Origin: Hyphomicrobiales bacterium
GTDB lineage: Bacteria; Pseudomonadota; Alphaproteobacteria; Rhizobiales; Rhizobiaceae
Assembly: GCA_900469955.1 (NCBI GenBank)
Contig: UBYX01000012.1
Span: forward strand, 1 to 64,000
Direction: 5' to 3'
DNA: 64,000 nt
Made by a program: the position numbers and the translations under genes. Shown here piece by piece: positions 31,650-40,400 of this stretch. The notes beneath the pieces were generated by a model. It saw only the letters and a list, made by a program, of their open reading frames with translations. It had not been told where the DNA came from and searched no databases. The number at the start of each line of letters is the position of its first letter. Within the stretch, counting starts at the first letter, position 1.

Positions 31650-32095
31650 CCGGTCACGTCCTCCCGACCGCGGATCACCATCATGGTGCCGGTCATGGAT
31701 GCAATGAGCTTGGCCGGGCCGTCTCCGATGGCATAGGCACGGCCGTCTGCGACGATGATGGTTGAGCCCGGCTTGGTAATCTCGCCGCGAAAGAGAAAAC
31801 GTTCGCCGCGGCCGGGCGACATCAGGTTCACCTTGAATTCGATCGTCAGAATGGACGCTTCCGGCTCGATCACCGTATAGGCGGCATAACCGCAGGCGGA
31901 ATCAAGCGCGGCCGAGATGACGCCGGCATGCAGAAAACCATGCTGCTGCGTGAGTTTCGGGTCGAAGGGCAGCTCGATTTCCACCATGGCTTGTTCGACG
32001 CACGCCAGTTCGGCGCCAAGCAGACCCATCGCGCCCTGACGTGCGAAGCTTTGCCTGATGCGCTGGCGAAAGTCGCCCGTATCTCTCCCGTTCAT
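31646..32095 (-). CDS. PaaI family hotdog-fold thioesterase
   Basis: 149-residue acyl-CoA thioesterase-like protein. The hotdog segment QQHGFLHAGVISAALDSACGYAA contains the HG...G and Asp active-site pattern of PaaI enzymes (quoted in parts: HGFLHAG, DSACGYAA). The start at 32095 is supported by AAAGGA about ten bases upstream; the frame extends further upstream without codon support. It is coupled to mtnN by ATGA. Substrate unknown. Confidence 0.88.
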   Translation of the reverse strand: MNGRDTGDFRQRIRQSFARQGAMGLLGAELACVEQAMVEIELPFDPKLTQQHGFLHAGVISAALDSACGYAAYTVIEPEASILTIEFKVNLMSPGRGERFLFRGEITKPGSTIIVADGRAYAIGDGPAKLIASMTGTMMVIRGREDVTG

Positions 32096-32166
32096 GCCCA
32101 ATTCCTTTCGCAGGTGCGAAATTGGCATGGGGAGAGAGGTTCGGCAAGCGAATGCTGTGGATTGGC

Positions 32167-33252
32167 TTAAATGGCGAGCCGAACGATGTGCTGATCCCAG
32201 GCGACGCGGCTGCGGGTCTCGTTGAACCGCCCGTCGTAGGAGGAAACGGCGATGCCGCGCGCGGCGGGGGCGACACCGGCAGCGTCGCGGACCACCTCTT
32301 CTTTCAGAACGGCCCCGGTCTTTGCATCGAGGATGACGGCTGCGCCGCCGACGGGCGAGGTCATGCCGACGATGCCTTCGTGGCGGTTGACGGCGATCGC
32401 ACCAACATAGTTGCCGAGCCGGATCGTTGTCTCCTCCGGCAGCGAAACGAAGGAAATATCCTCTCCTTGCGAGAGCCATCCGGCGAGCGGCGGCAGCGCG
32501 TTGCGCGCGCCTTCCCACTGGCAGGCGAACCATATGCGGCCATCCGCGCCGATATCGAGATGTCGCGTCGAAAGCTGACGAAGCGCGGGGGGCAGACCGT
32601 GCCGCTGGACGAGCGTGCCCGTCCTGGCGTCGAGCAGGACGAGCGACGGCTCCATGTGGTCGAGGTTGAGTTTGGTACGGCCGAAATCCGGATGCGTCTC
32701 GATTCCGCCATTGGCGATGACCAGGAGCGTGCCGTCATCCGAGACTGTCATGTCATGCGTGCCGATACCATGCGCGTCGAATTCGCCGATGCGGCGGAAT
32801 TTATCCCGCGCGTCGTAGATGCCGATCATGCCGCGATTGCCGTCGAAATCGTTCTCGCTGGCGTAGAGCAGAGCACCATTCGGGGAGAAATGCCCGTGGC
32901 CATAGAAATGCCGGCCTTCGGGTGAGGTGATGACGAGCGGCTCGGCTTGGCCATCGGCGTCGAAGACCATGGCGAAAGTACCCGGCCGGCGTGCGAACGC
33001 GACGGCGCGGTTGGTGGCGGCACTATAGGCCATGCCATGGGCTCGGGCGGGTAAAGCGACGCGGTCGACGATTTCGCCGCGCTCGGAAATCGTGGCGATG
33101 CCGAAGGAACCGTCAGGGGCGCGGAAACCCGCGGCATAGACCGCGTCCGCCCGTTCCAGCGCCATCAGCGCGCGTGGCGAAAGCGCGGCGGTGAAGGTGA
33201 TACCTGCCGCCTTCAGGAAGCCGCGCCGGTCGATGGTCTCGCCGCGCCACAT
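32167..33252 (-). CDS. DUF1513 protein of the imelysin/di-heme iron cluster
   Basis: 361-residue predicted beta-propeller exported by the twin-arginine route (DRRGFLKAAG at residues 8-17). Repeats of the kind AVAFARRPGTFAMVFD, YASENDFDGNRGMIGIYD and HDMTVSDDGTLLVIANGG support the propeller. Last gene of a four-gene operon (imelysin, di-heme oxidoreductase, imelysin, DUF1513) that recurs in proteobacteria; five bases separate it from the preceding stop. Its role is unknown; periplasmic iron handling is inferred from neighbours. Confidence 0.88.
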   Translation of the reverse strand: MWRGETIDRRGFLKAAGITFTAALSPRALMALERADAVYAAGFRAPDGSFGIATISERGEIVDRVALPARAHGMAYSAATNRAVAFARRPGTFAMVFDADGQAEPLVITSPEGRHFYGHGHFSPNGALLYASENDFDGNRGMIGIYDARDKFRRIGEFDAHGIGTHDMTVSDDGTLLVIANGGIETHPDFGRTKLNLDHMEPSLVLLDARTGTLVQRHGLPPALRQLSTRHLDIGADGRIWFACQWEGARNALPPLAGWLSQGEDISFVSLPEETTIRLGNYVGAIAVNRHEGIVGMTSPVGGAAVILDAKTGAVLKEEVVRDAAGVAPAARGIAVSSYDGRFNETRSRVAWDQHIVRLAI

Positions 33253-33257
33253 GGCTG

Positions 33258-34361
33258 TCAGTCTCCATCCGAGAAGGAAAAGCCGGAACTGAGGCCGATC
33301 GCGCCGCCATAGCCCTCATTCAGGCTGGTGATCACTTCGCGGCCTTGCCGGAGCAGCGTGTCGAGCTTTTCGCGCTCCCTTGGGTCCTCAACCGCCGTCT
33401 CGAGGTCAGGCGCGACCTGCTCCGAAAGCTCGATCATGGATTTGAGGAGTGCTTGCGTCGAAGCGATGATCGGCCGATCGGATTGTTTCAGGAGGTTTTC
33501 CATGCGTGACGCCTGCAACAATGCGGCAAGACCCTCTAGATTGCCCTTGACGGAAGGCCAGGTGTTTTCGGAGCGCCAGAACAGCGCCTGCTTCGGGAAT
33601 TTCGCCTTCTCGGGCCCCTTGTAGAACGTCTCGATGCGCTGGTCGCGCACGGTTTCGGCACCATGGACCAGAATGCCGAGCAGTGCGGTGACCGCTTCGC
33701 CCCCATTGCGGAAGACCGAGTTGGCAGGCCCAGGCTGCTCCCAGGCTTTCTGAATGCCATCAGGCGCATCCCAGATGCCCGAAATCTCCTTGGCGACATT
33801 GGTTATATTGCCGGCAACCGCAGCGGCGTATCGGCAGCGAAAGCCGTTCTTCTCGGTAGAAAGGATCTCCGACCCCGTGCCGAAGAGGAGGTATTCCAGG
33901 GCGCCGAAGCCCTGCGTCGCGACGCTCTTCGTTGCGAGCGTGGCGGGATCGGCCGCCGTTTCGTCCGATTTCGACAGAATTCCCTGGACCTGCTTGAGGC
34001 CGGTACTCTTGCGATCGGGATAGAACAGGATGCGTTCAAAGCGGTTCTGCTCGATGACAGGGCCGACGCGGATGATCTCGATATGGGCCCAGCTCACCGC
34101 AGCGGCACGGAAGGCGTTCCTGGCCGAATCGTAGTTTGCCGGCGAAGGCGCTTCGCAAAGCGTCTTCATGACGGCAGTCATCCTCTCTGCTGATCGATGA
34201 AAGGCCCCATAGCCCGGCCGGATAAATCCATCGACTGCAGCCGTCATGACCTTGGTGACCTCCGCCTCCGGCAGGTCGACAGATGGCGTTGGCTCGACCT
34301 CCTGCGCAAAAGCGATAGTGTGCAGCAGCGAAATCAGACCGGCGGCAAAGATCATGCGCAT
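33258..34361 (-). CDS. Imelysin-like periplasmic protein lacking the signature histidine
   Basis: About 367 residues, with a signal peptide (cleavage near IAFAQ, residue 20) and the all-helical imelysin fold. At the position of the family motif GxHxxE it reads GFGALE (151-156), so the His is Gly153 while the Glu stays. The ATG at 34361 overlaps the di-heme gene stop as TGATG. Imelysins (M75) occur in iron uptake systems such as EfeO; this paralogue may bind metal differently or act structurally. Confidence 0.87.
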   Translation of the reverse strand: MRMIFAAGLISLLHTIAFAQEVEPTPSVDLPEAEVTKVMTAAVDGFIRPGYGAFHRSAERMTAVMKTLCEAPSPANYDSARNAFRAAAVSWAHIEIIRVGPVIEQNRFERILFYPDRKSTGLKQVQGILSKSDETAADPATLATKSVATQGFGALEYLLFGTGSEILSTEKNGFRCRYAAAVAGNITNVAKEISGIWDAPDGIQKAWEQPGPANSVFRNGGEAVTALLGILVHGAETVRDQRIETFYKGPEKAKFPKQALFWRSENTWPSVKGNLEGLAALLQASRMENLLKQSDRPIIASTQALLKSMIELSEQVAPDLETAVEDPREREKLDTLLRQGREVITSLNEGYGGAIGLSSGFSFSDGD

Positions 34362-35899
34362 CAGAGCGACTCCAGGAATTTGATCAGCGCGGTGCGGTCG
34401 TCCTTGGAAAGCGATGCAAACGCGTTGCGAGCACGTTGGGCTTCGCCGCCGTGCCACAGGATGGCTTCTGTGAGATTGCGAGCCCGCCCGTCATGCAGGA
34501 AGAAGGTATGGGCGTTGACGGTTTCTGTCAGCCCGATGCCCCAGAGCGGCTGGGTGCGCCACTCGCGTCCATCGGCCACGCCGACCTGCTGTCCGTCAGC
34601 CAGTCCCTCGCCCATGTCGTGCAGGAGGAAATCCGAATAGGGCCAGATGAGCTGGAAAGCATGGGCCTTGTTGCCGGCATCGCGGCGGGTGACGAATTTA
34701 GGGGTGTGGCAGGCAGTGCAGCCGGACTGGTAGAAAAGCTCCTTGCCCTTGAGCACCGTCGGGTCGGCGATATCGCGTCTAGCAGGTACGGCGAGGTTCT
34801 CGGAATAGAAGGTGACGAGTTCCAGAACGGGGTCCGGTGCTTCGACGGGTCCGAGCCTTTCCTGTACGCCGGTCGGCATCGCAAGGCATTCGGCCTCCGC
34901 CTTGGTGCAGTCTCCGTGATCGAAAGGATTGTCCGGTGTCGAAATGCCGAGATCGCCGGCAAAGGCTCCGGAACTCTGGTCTCGAACGGAGGCGTTTTGG
35001 GCTTTGAAGCCGAAGCGGCCAAGCTTCAGGTCGCCGGTTTTGTGGTCGCGTACCAGCGCGGGCCTACCCGATATCCCGTCGCCGTCCTTGTCGTCGGGAT
35101 CGGCTTTGGCGAGGATGTCCGCCTCGTGGATCGCCTGGATGAGCCCCATGCCGATCATGGGAGGTGCGATACGCGGCGACAGCGTCACGTCGCCCTCAAG
35201 CGGGCCATGGCTGAGATCGACGGCGGAATAGGTCGGCTTGCGCAGCTGTACGACCTGCCCATCACCAAGCGTCACCGGGATTTCCTCATAGGAAACCTGC
35301 ATCCGGCCTTCCGATTTCAGGCCGGGCACCGCCAGGTCCTGCAACTGCTCGCCATAGGTCGCGTCAGGGAAATTGAGTTTGCGGTAGTCCGAGATTGCCT
35401 CACGCTCGTCGTCAGTGCGAGCGGGGCGGGCAAGCCGGAGGAACATCGAGGTCGAATCTGCGGAGCCCTCGGGCGGATGGCCACGCCCATCCTTCAGATG
35501 GCAGCTTTGGCATGCCCGGGCGTTGAAGAGCGGTCCAAGCCCATCGGACGCCTGGGTGGATGAAGGCGATGAAACCCACAGCTTGCGGAACAACGCGTTG
35601 CCGAGCTTGAATTTCTCTTCCTCGTCGAAGTCGAGATTTGTGGAAAAATGCGAAAAGGCATCGCCGTTGACGAGCGCCTTCGTGGTCGCGGCGCCACCCT
35701 GCATGGTCTCGAATTGCTCAGGCTTGGAAAAATCGGTTGCAGGCCGCGTGACACTTTCCGCGCGTCGCAGGTCTTTCGGATTGATATCCGTACGTATCGT
35801 TGGAAGAAGCGTCTCGCCGCCGACGGCTATCAGCGGTGCGAGAAGAAGAGCGCCCGAAACAAGCGGTAGCAGGAACAGCGAGGATATTGGCGCTCTCAT
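34361..35899 (-). CDS. Di-heme oxidoreductase family protein (DHOR, formerly DUF1111)
   Basis: 512-residue periplasmic c-type cytochrome. It has a signal peptide (about 1-27) and two CxxCH haem sites, ACQSCH (Cys130-His134) and GCTACH (Cys394-His398), in a MauG-like layout. An EF-hand-like loop DPDDKDGDGISG (268-279) probably binds calcium. It sits between two imelysin genes. By analogy with EfeB, a haem enzyme working with an imelysin-domain protein, it may oxidise or release iron; that is inference. Confidence 0.93.
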   Translation of the reverse strand: MRAPISSLFLLPLVSGALLLAPLIAVGGETLLPTIRTDINPKDLRRAESVTRPATDFSKPEQFETMQGGAATTKALVNGDAFSHFSTNLDFDEEEKFKLGNALFRKLWVSSPSSTQASDGLGPLFNARACQSCHLKDGRGHPPEGSADSTSMFLRLARPARTDDEREAISDYRKLNFPDATYGEQLQDLAVPGLKSEGRMQVSYEEIPVTLGDGQVVQLRKPTYSAVDLSHGPLEGDVTLSPRIAPPMIGMGLIQAIHEADILAKADPDDKDGDGISGRPALVRDHKTGDLKLGRFGFKAQNASVRDQSSGAFAGDLGISTPDNPFDHGDCTKAEAECLAMPTGVQERLGPVEAPDPVLELVTFYSENLAVPARRDIADPTVLKGKELFYQSGCTACHTPKFVTRRDAGNKAHAFQLIWPYSDFLLHDMGEGLADGQQVGVADGREWRTQPLWGIGLTETVNAHTFFLHDGRARNLTEAILWHGGEAQRARNAFASLSKDDRTALIKFLESL

Positions 35900-35950
35900 C
35901 GGTCATCGGGCCGCAAGCTCGTCAAGCCGCGGCCCGCCTTTTATTGGAAA

Positions 35951-37225
35951 TCACTTGAAAACGGCGTCAGGATTATCAAGGCTGTCGGAACCTTCAAGCT
36001 CGATCTTGCCGAGATCCAGCGACGCAATGACGCGCTCGATCGTCTTGGTCTGATCGATCAGGCCATCGATCGCCTTCTGGACGACGGCATTGCCCTTGGC
36101 ATTGTTCTCGCCGATCATCTGGTCATAGGCCTCGACCTTCTGTGCCCGGTCTGCCATGGCGTTCATGGCGGCAAGCGTCGCATCGAGCTTGCTCTTCATC
36201 TCCGTATCGAGCGCCTTGTCCTTGGCGGCGACCAGTTCAGAAAGCGAGGGGCCTTTCAGCTTCTTGCCGTCGATGCGGGTGTATTCGCCCGTATAGGCCG
36301 ACTTGATGCCGATCGCGTCGTTGAGATGCGAGGCATAGGTATTGTCGGAGAAGCAATCGTGTTCTTCCTCCGGATCGTGGAGGAGAAGGCCGAGCTTCAT
36401 GCGTTCGCCAGCAAGTTCGCCGTAGGACAGCGAGCCCATACCGGTGAGGATCGCCGTCAGCCCCGCCTTCGGGTCACCGGCGACGTTCTTGGTGGCATCG
36501 CCATCGGGAGCCCAAGCCTTCACCATGTCCTCAAGATCGGTAACGAGCAGGGTCGATGCCGCTTTCAGATACGCGGCACGGCGGTCGCAGTTTCCGCCGG
36601 TGCACTTTGCCTTGTCGTAATCGGTAAAGGGGCGCTTGCCCGCTCCCGCGCCCGTGCCGTTCAGATCCTGTCCCCAGAGGAGGAATTCGATGGCATGATA
36701 GCCGGTCGCGACATTCGCCTCGATCTCGCCGGCTTCGTGCAGGCTCTGAAGGGTCTCGGGCGTGATGTTGGTGACGTCGATCTCTTCGCCGTTGACCTTG
36801 ATTTTCGGATTGGCGATGACATTGGCGGTGTAAAGCTCGTTCTCGTCGCTTTCCTTGCCGTAGGAATTGTCGACATAGTCGATCAGGCCCTCATCGAGCG
36901 GCCAGGCATTCACCTTGCCTTCCCATTCGTCGACGATCGGGTTGCCGAAGCGATAGACCTCCGTCTGCTGATAGGGAACGCGCGCAGCGACCCAGGCGGC
37001 CTTGGTGGCCTTCAGCGTTTCCTCGCTCGGCTTTGCGATCAGAGCATCGATTGCGGCGTCGAGCTTCTTGGCCGTCGTCAGCGAGTCCTCGTATTTGGCG
37101 TGCGCAAGCTCGGCATAATGCTTGAGGACGGCGGCGGCATCGGCGGCCTTTGCCGGCGTGACGGTGTAGGCCGCGGAGGCGGCAAAAAGCGCCAGCGCGG
37201 CGCGCAGAACGGTCTTGCGGATCAT
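35951..37225 (-). CDS. Imelysin family protein (IrpA-like, M75)
   Basis: 424-residue periplasmic protein, first gene of the four-gene operon. Signal peptide 1-27 (cleavage after AKA). The imelysin motif GYHAIE (175-180) is intact, followed by FLLWGQDLNG, and a second conserved region DCFSDNTYASHLND lies near the C-terminus. AAGGAG lies eight bases before the ATG at 37225; the frame continues upstream without support. An Irr-type element lies about 85-100 bases upstream, suggesting iron control. Known relatives respond to iron limitation. Confidence 0.92.
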   Translation of the reverse strand: MIRKTVLRAALALFAASAAYTVTPAKAADAAAVLKHYAELAHAKYEDSLTTAKKLDAAIDALIAKPSEETLKATKAAWVAARVPYQQTEVYRFGNPIVDEWEGKVNAWPLDEGLIDYVDNSYGKESDENELYTANVIANPKIKVNGEEIDVTNITPETLQSLHEAGEIEANVATGYHAIEFLLWGQDLNGTGAGAGKRPFTDYDKAKCTGGNCDRRAAYLKAASTLLVTDLEDMVKAWAPDGDATKNVAGDPKAGLTAILTGMGSLSYGELAGERMKLGLLLHDPEEEHDCFSDNTYASHLNDAIGIKSAYTGEYTRIDGKKLKGPSLSELVAAKDKALDTEMKSKLDATLAAMNAMADRAQKVEAYDQMIGENNAKGNAVVQKAIDGLIDQTKTIERVIASLDLGKIELEGSDSLDNPDAVFK

Positions 37226-37308
37226 AATCCCTCTCCTTGGGCGGCCGAGGTTCCCTTGCCGCCTATCGCGTTCTTCGCGCAAATGGAAACTGGTGTCAAA
37301 CGATCTAG

Positions 37309-37325
37309 TTTAGAACGTTTTGAAA
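37309..37325 (-). promoter_or_regulatory. Degenerate Irr-type element upstream of the imelysin operon
   Basis: TTTAGAA-CGT-TTTGAAA lies in the rsmB-imelysin gap. The left half is a perfect ICE half site; the right matches TTCTAAA at five of seven positions. The same motif in perfect form precedes mbfA in this window. Its distance from the imelysin ATG (84-100 bases) is suitable for an operator or activation site. Confidence 0.45.
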
Positions 37326-37359
37326 GAAGGAAAGGCAGTTTTGACCCTGCCGCTCGCGG

Positions 37360-38649
37360 TCAAAGCTTGCGCTGCATCCGACAGAAAAAGAAACCGTCGG
37401 TATCGGTGCTTGCAGGGGTAAGCGTGACGGAGAGATGATCTTTCGATCGCGGCTGCGGCGCGTCTTTTTCGAATGCCTGGGCCCATTGCGGCTCGGTCGG
37501 CACGATCGAAAACTGCGGGTTTTCTGCGCAGAACCGCGCGACTTGCCGGTCGTTCTCCTCCGGCAGGATAGAACAGGTGACATAGAGCAGCGCGCCGCCC
37601 GGCTTTACGAAGGCTGCCGCCTCCGCCAGCGCCTCCTGCTGTTGGGCGATGCGCTCATCGAGATTCTTTGGCGTCAGGCGCCATTTCGTATCCGGACGTC
37701 GGCGCCATGTCCCTGTGCCGGTGCAGGGCGCATCGACGAGGACGGCGTTGAGCTTGCCTCTCAAGGGCTCGAGCTGACGTGCGTCGTCATGGACCTGAAC
37801 GTTGCGGGTGCCGGCGCGGCGCAGCCGCTCGATGATTGGTGCAAGCCGCTTGCGATCGGTATCGTAGGCGTGGATCTGACCCTTGTTGTGCATGGCGGCC
37901 GCCATGGCGAGGGTCTTGCCGCCGCCACCGGCGCAATAGTCGAGAACCTGATCATGTTCGCCCGGCTGCACGAGCTCGGCGACGATCTGCGAGCCTTCGT
38001 CCTGAACTTCGAACCATCCTTTTTGGAACGAAAGCTCGGCCGTGACGTTCGGAAGACGGGATGCTCCTTCGCCGGCGGCAATCCGGATGCCGTTGCGGGC
38101 GATGCGCGCGGGTTTGGCGCCGGAGCGTTCCAGCGCCTTGACGACCTTCTCTCGTGACGCCTTCAGCGTGTTGGCGCGGAGATCGAGGGTCGGCCGGCCA
38201 CTAAGTGCCTTGGCCTCGACAAGCCAGTCCTCGCCGAAATTGGCTTCGAAGGACGGCTGTATCCAGTCCGGGATGTCGCCCTGAACATTGAGCGGCGCAT
38301 CCTCGAGATTGCGCGAGGCAAGTGCCGAGAGGTTCGCTTCGGTAAGAGCAGGCGGCGCAAAGCGGTCATCGGCGAACTCGGCATGAAGAGCTTCGGGCGA
38401 GAGGCTCCATTGCCGAATGAGGACCGCATAGGCGAGAGCAGTAGGGCTCTCGTCGTCCATGAGCCAGGCATGCGAGAGCCGCATCCTCAAGGCATCATAG
38501 ACGATGTTTCCGACGGCGGCGCGATCGCCCGAGCCGGCAAAACGATGCGCGAGGCCCCAGTCCTTGAGGGCGTCGGCGACAGGGCGCTTCCGCGTCTCTA
38601 TGTCGGATAGAACCTCGATGGCTCCGGCCACTCGTCCGCCCAGTCGCAT
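37360..38649 (-). CDS. rRNA cytosine-C5 methyltransferase, RsmB/NOP2 family
   Basis: 429-residue SAM-dependent methyltransferase. The NusB-like N-terminal domain (about 1-135) is followed by the Rossmann domain with YCAGGGGKTLAMAA, DAPCTGTGTWRRRPD (motif IV) and VTCSILPEEN (motif VI, catalytic Cys). It probably methylates 16S rRNA in the manner of E. coli RsmB (C967), which is inferred from domain order. It lies upstream of the imelysin operon but the 134-base gap carries a separate control element. Confidence 0.93.
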   Translation of the reverse strand: MRLGGRVAGAIEVLSDIETRKRPVADALKDWGLAHRFAGSGDRAAVGNIVYDALRMRLSHAWLMDDESPTALAYAVLIRQWSLSPEALHAEFADDRFAPPALTEANLSALASRNLEDAPLNVQGDIPDWIQPSFEANFGEDWLVEAKALSGRPTLDLRANTLKASREKVVKALERSGAKPARIARNGIRIAAGEGASRLPNVTAELSFQKGWFEVQDEGSQIVAELVQPGEHDQVLDYCAGGGGKTLAMAAAMHNKGQIHAYDTDRKRLAPIIERLRRAGTRNVQVHDDARQLEPLRGKLNAVLVDAPCTGTGTWRRRPDTKWRLTPKNLDERIAQQQEALAEAAAFVKPGGALLYVTCSILPEENDRQVARFCAENPQFSIVPTEPQWAQAFEKDAPQPRSKDHLSVTLTPASTDTDGFFFCRMQRKL

Positions 38650-38733
38650 GTCGCTCTCCGTGTCGGTTGCACCCGTATGGGAGGGCTCCTAGCTGCGATT
38701 GCTCCGAAGAGCAAGAGGCGGTGCCGTCCAGCC

Positions 38734-39144
38734 TCAGCCGTCGATTGCTTTCAGGCCCTTGCCGGCGATCTTCTGGCTTCCGGCGTCGACGATCTGATAG
38801 CAGACCTGTGCGGTGCCGGAGCTTACCATGCCGATGTTCTTGGCGGCGGCTCTGGAGACGTCGATCACCCGGCCACGGATAAACGGTCCGCGGTCGTTGA
38901 TGCGTACGACGACGCTCTTGCCGTTGCGTTTGTTCGTCACCTTCACCTTCGTACCGAAAGGCAGCGAACGATGCGCGGCGGTAAGCAGTGAGGCGTTCAT
39001 CCGTTCACCGGATGCAGTCTTGGAAGTCAGAGCATACCAGGATGCGTGACCGCACCCGGGCGCAGCATTGGCCTGCGCGGAGCCGAGAAGTGCAAAAGCA
39101 GCAGTTGCGGCCACGGCGAAAGTCGAGCGTCGAATTGTTGTCAA
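38734..39144 (-). CDS. RlpA-like double-psi beta-barrel secreted protein, probable TTG start
   Basis: 136-residue exported protein. A signal peptide ([20 protein letters not shown] region) leads into the RlpA/DPBB core: [49 protein letters not shown] (quoted in segments), with the Asp of NDRGP in place. It lacks the SPOR domain of full RlpA. No ATG exists near the signal peptide; the TTG at 39144 has GGGGA eight bases upstream and is the best start, a GTG at 39237 being less likely. Putative lytic transglycosylase or peptidoglycan-associated role. Confidence 0.85.
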   Translation of the reverse strand: MTTIRRSTFAVAATAAFALLGSAQANAAPGCGHASWYALTSKTASGERMNASLLTAAHRSLPFGTKVKVTNKRNGKSVVVRINDRGPFIRGRVIDVSRAAAKNIGMVSSGTAQVCYQIVDAGSQKIAGKGLKAIDG

Positions 39145-39527
39145 GTCGGTCGTCCCCGTTCGATTGGTCCCTGCACGTTGCGTGCAAGAATGGCTAAGCG
39201 GGGCGAAAAGTGGCGGAAAAGTGGGACTTTCGATCACGGAATATTACTGAGTGTAACATTCGTGATTATAATTACGTCGATTCTTTTAAGAAGCCAGCTA
39301 ACGTTCTACGGAAGAAAACCTTTAAAAACAGACAGAAAGCGGAAAGCTATTCCTGAATGATTCCTAAAGCCCGCCTGTTCACGAAAAGCGCAGAAAAAAA
39401 TTTGTTGCAATGCAAGATTCTTCGCCTCATTTGGGCAAATATTGTGGCGACTTGCCGTAGATCTTAAGAAATAATAACCGATAGAATGGCGAAAGATGGA
39501 ATTTTCACCCGTTTCAAAATGGGAAAA
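39145..39527. other. AT-rich gap with no supported gene
   Basis: This 383-base stretch is clearly richer in A and T than its surroundings. It must contain the promoter of the RlpA-like gene; on the minus strand a TATAAT lies at 39265-39270 with only a weak -35 match (CTTCTT near 39288-39293). Past it lies the 3' end of the YeeZ-like gene. No RNA gene or credible reading frame was seen. Confidence 0.5.
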
Positions 39528-40400
39528 TCATCCTCTCCAGCGGGCCGTCGCCCACATTTCTTGGAGAGACATGCGATAGTTCGGAAAGCGGAATTTGAAC
39601 CCCAAGGCGCGAATCTTGGCATTGGAAACACGCTTGTTGGCTCCGTAAAAGGACCGGGCCATCGGTGTCATGTCGGCCGTCTCGAAATCCTGTTCGGGAG
39701 GTGGCTCCACCTCCATCAGCCGCGCAGCCTCCACGATGACGTCTTGCGGCGGACCGGGCTCGTCGTCCGTCACGTTAAATACGCCTCCCACCTTGCTCTT
39801 TGCGAGAAACAGCGCGGCTCCGCCGATGTCCTCGACGCGGATCCGGTTGAAGACCTGGTCCTTCTTTATGATCCGCCGCGCGGTGCCGCGTGCGAGATTG
39901 ACGAAGGCGTTCCGGCCCGGACCGTAAATGCCGGCGAGCCGCAGGCTGGCCACCGGTAGGCCCGCGCTTTTTCCTTCGGCGGCCCAGGCTTCCTCCGTGT
40001 CGACCCGCTCGATGGAGCGGCCGAGGATCGGGCTGCCGGGCGTCTCCTCTGTCACCCAACCTCCGCCGTGGTCGCCATAGACGCCGACGGTGGAGAGGTA
40101 GCCGATCCATTCCAATTTCGGGCAAAGCTCGAGCAGTTTCCCAGAGACGATTTTCAGCAGCGGATCGCCTTCGTTGCCGGGTGGAATGGATTGAACGAGA
40201 TGGGTGACCTCCCCAAGCTCAGCCAGAAGCTCCTCGCTGAAGGAACCGCCGTCGAAGACGAAGGCCCTGATGTCCTTTGCGGCCAGGTCGAGCGCTTTCT
40301 GCGGGGTACGGACTGTGCCGGAGACCTGGAAGGTCTCGGTTTTGAATACCTCGGCAATTGCCTGGCCCGAATAACCACATCCGAAGATCATCACGCGCAT
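39528..40400 (-). CDS. NAD(P)-binding SDR/epimerase-like protein, YeeZ-like
   Basis: 290-residue extended short-chain dehydrogenase-like protein. The nucleotide-binding loop is MIFGCGYSGQAIA, the next strand holds FDGGSFS, and IGYLSTVGVYGDHGGG carries the Ser and Tyr of the active-site region. The ATG at 40400 overlaps the queG stop (TGATG) and has GGGAG seven bases upstream. Adjacent queG suggests coexpression only. Substrate unknown. Confidence 0.88.
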   Translation of the reverse strand: MRVMIFGCGYSGQAIAEVFKTETFQVSGTVRTPQKALDLAAKDIRAFVFDGGSFSEELLAELGEVTHLVQSIPPGNEGDPLLKIVSGKLLELCPKLEWIGYLSTVGVYGDHGGGWVTEETPGSPILGRSIERVDTEEAWAAEGKSAGLPVASLRLAGIYGPGRNAFVNLARGTARRIIKKDQVFNRIRVEDIGGAALFLAKSKVGGVFNVTDDEPGPPQDVIVEAARLMEVEPPPEQDFETADMTPMARSFYGANKRVSNAKIRALGFKFRFPNYRMSLQEMWATARWRG

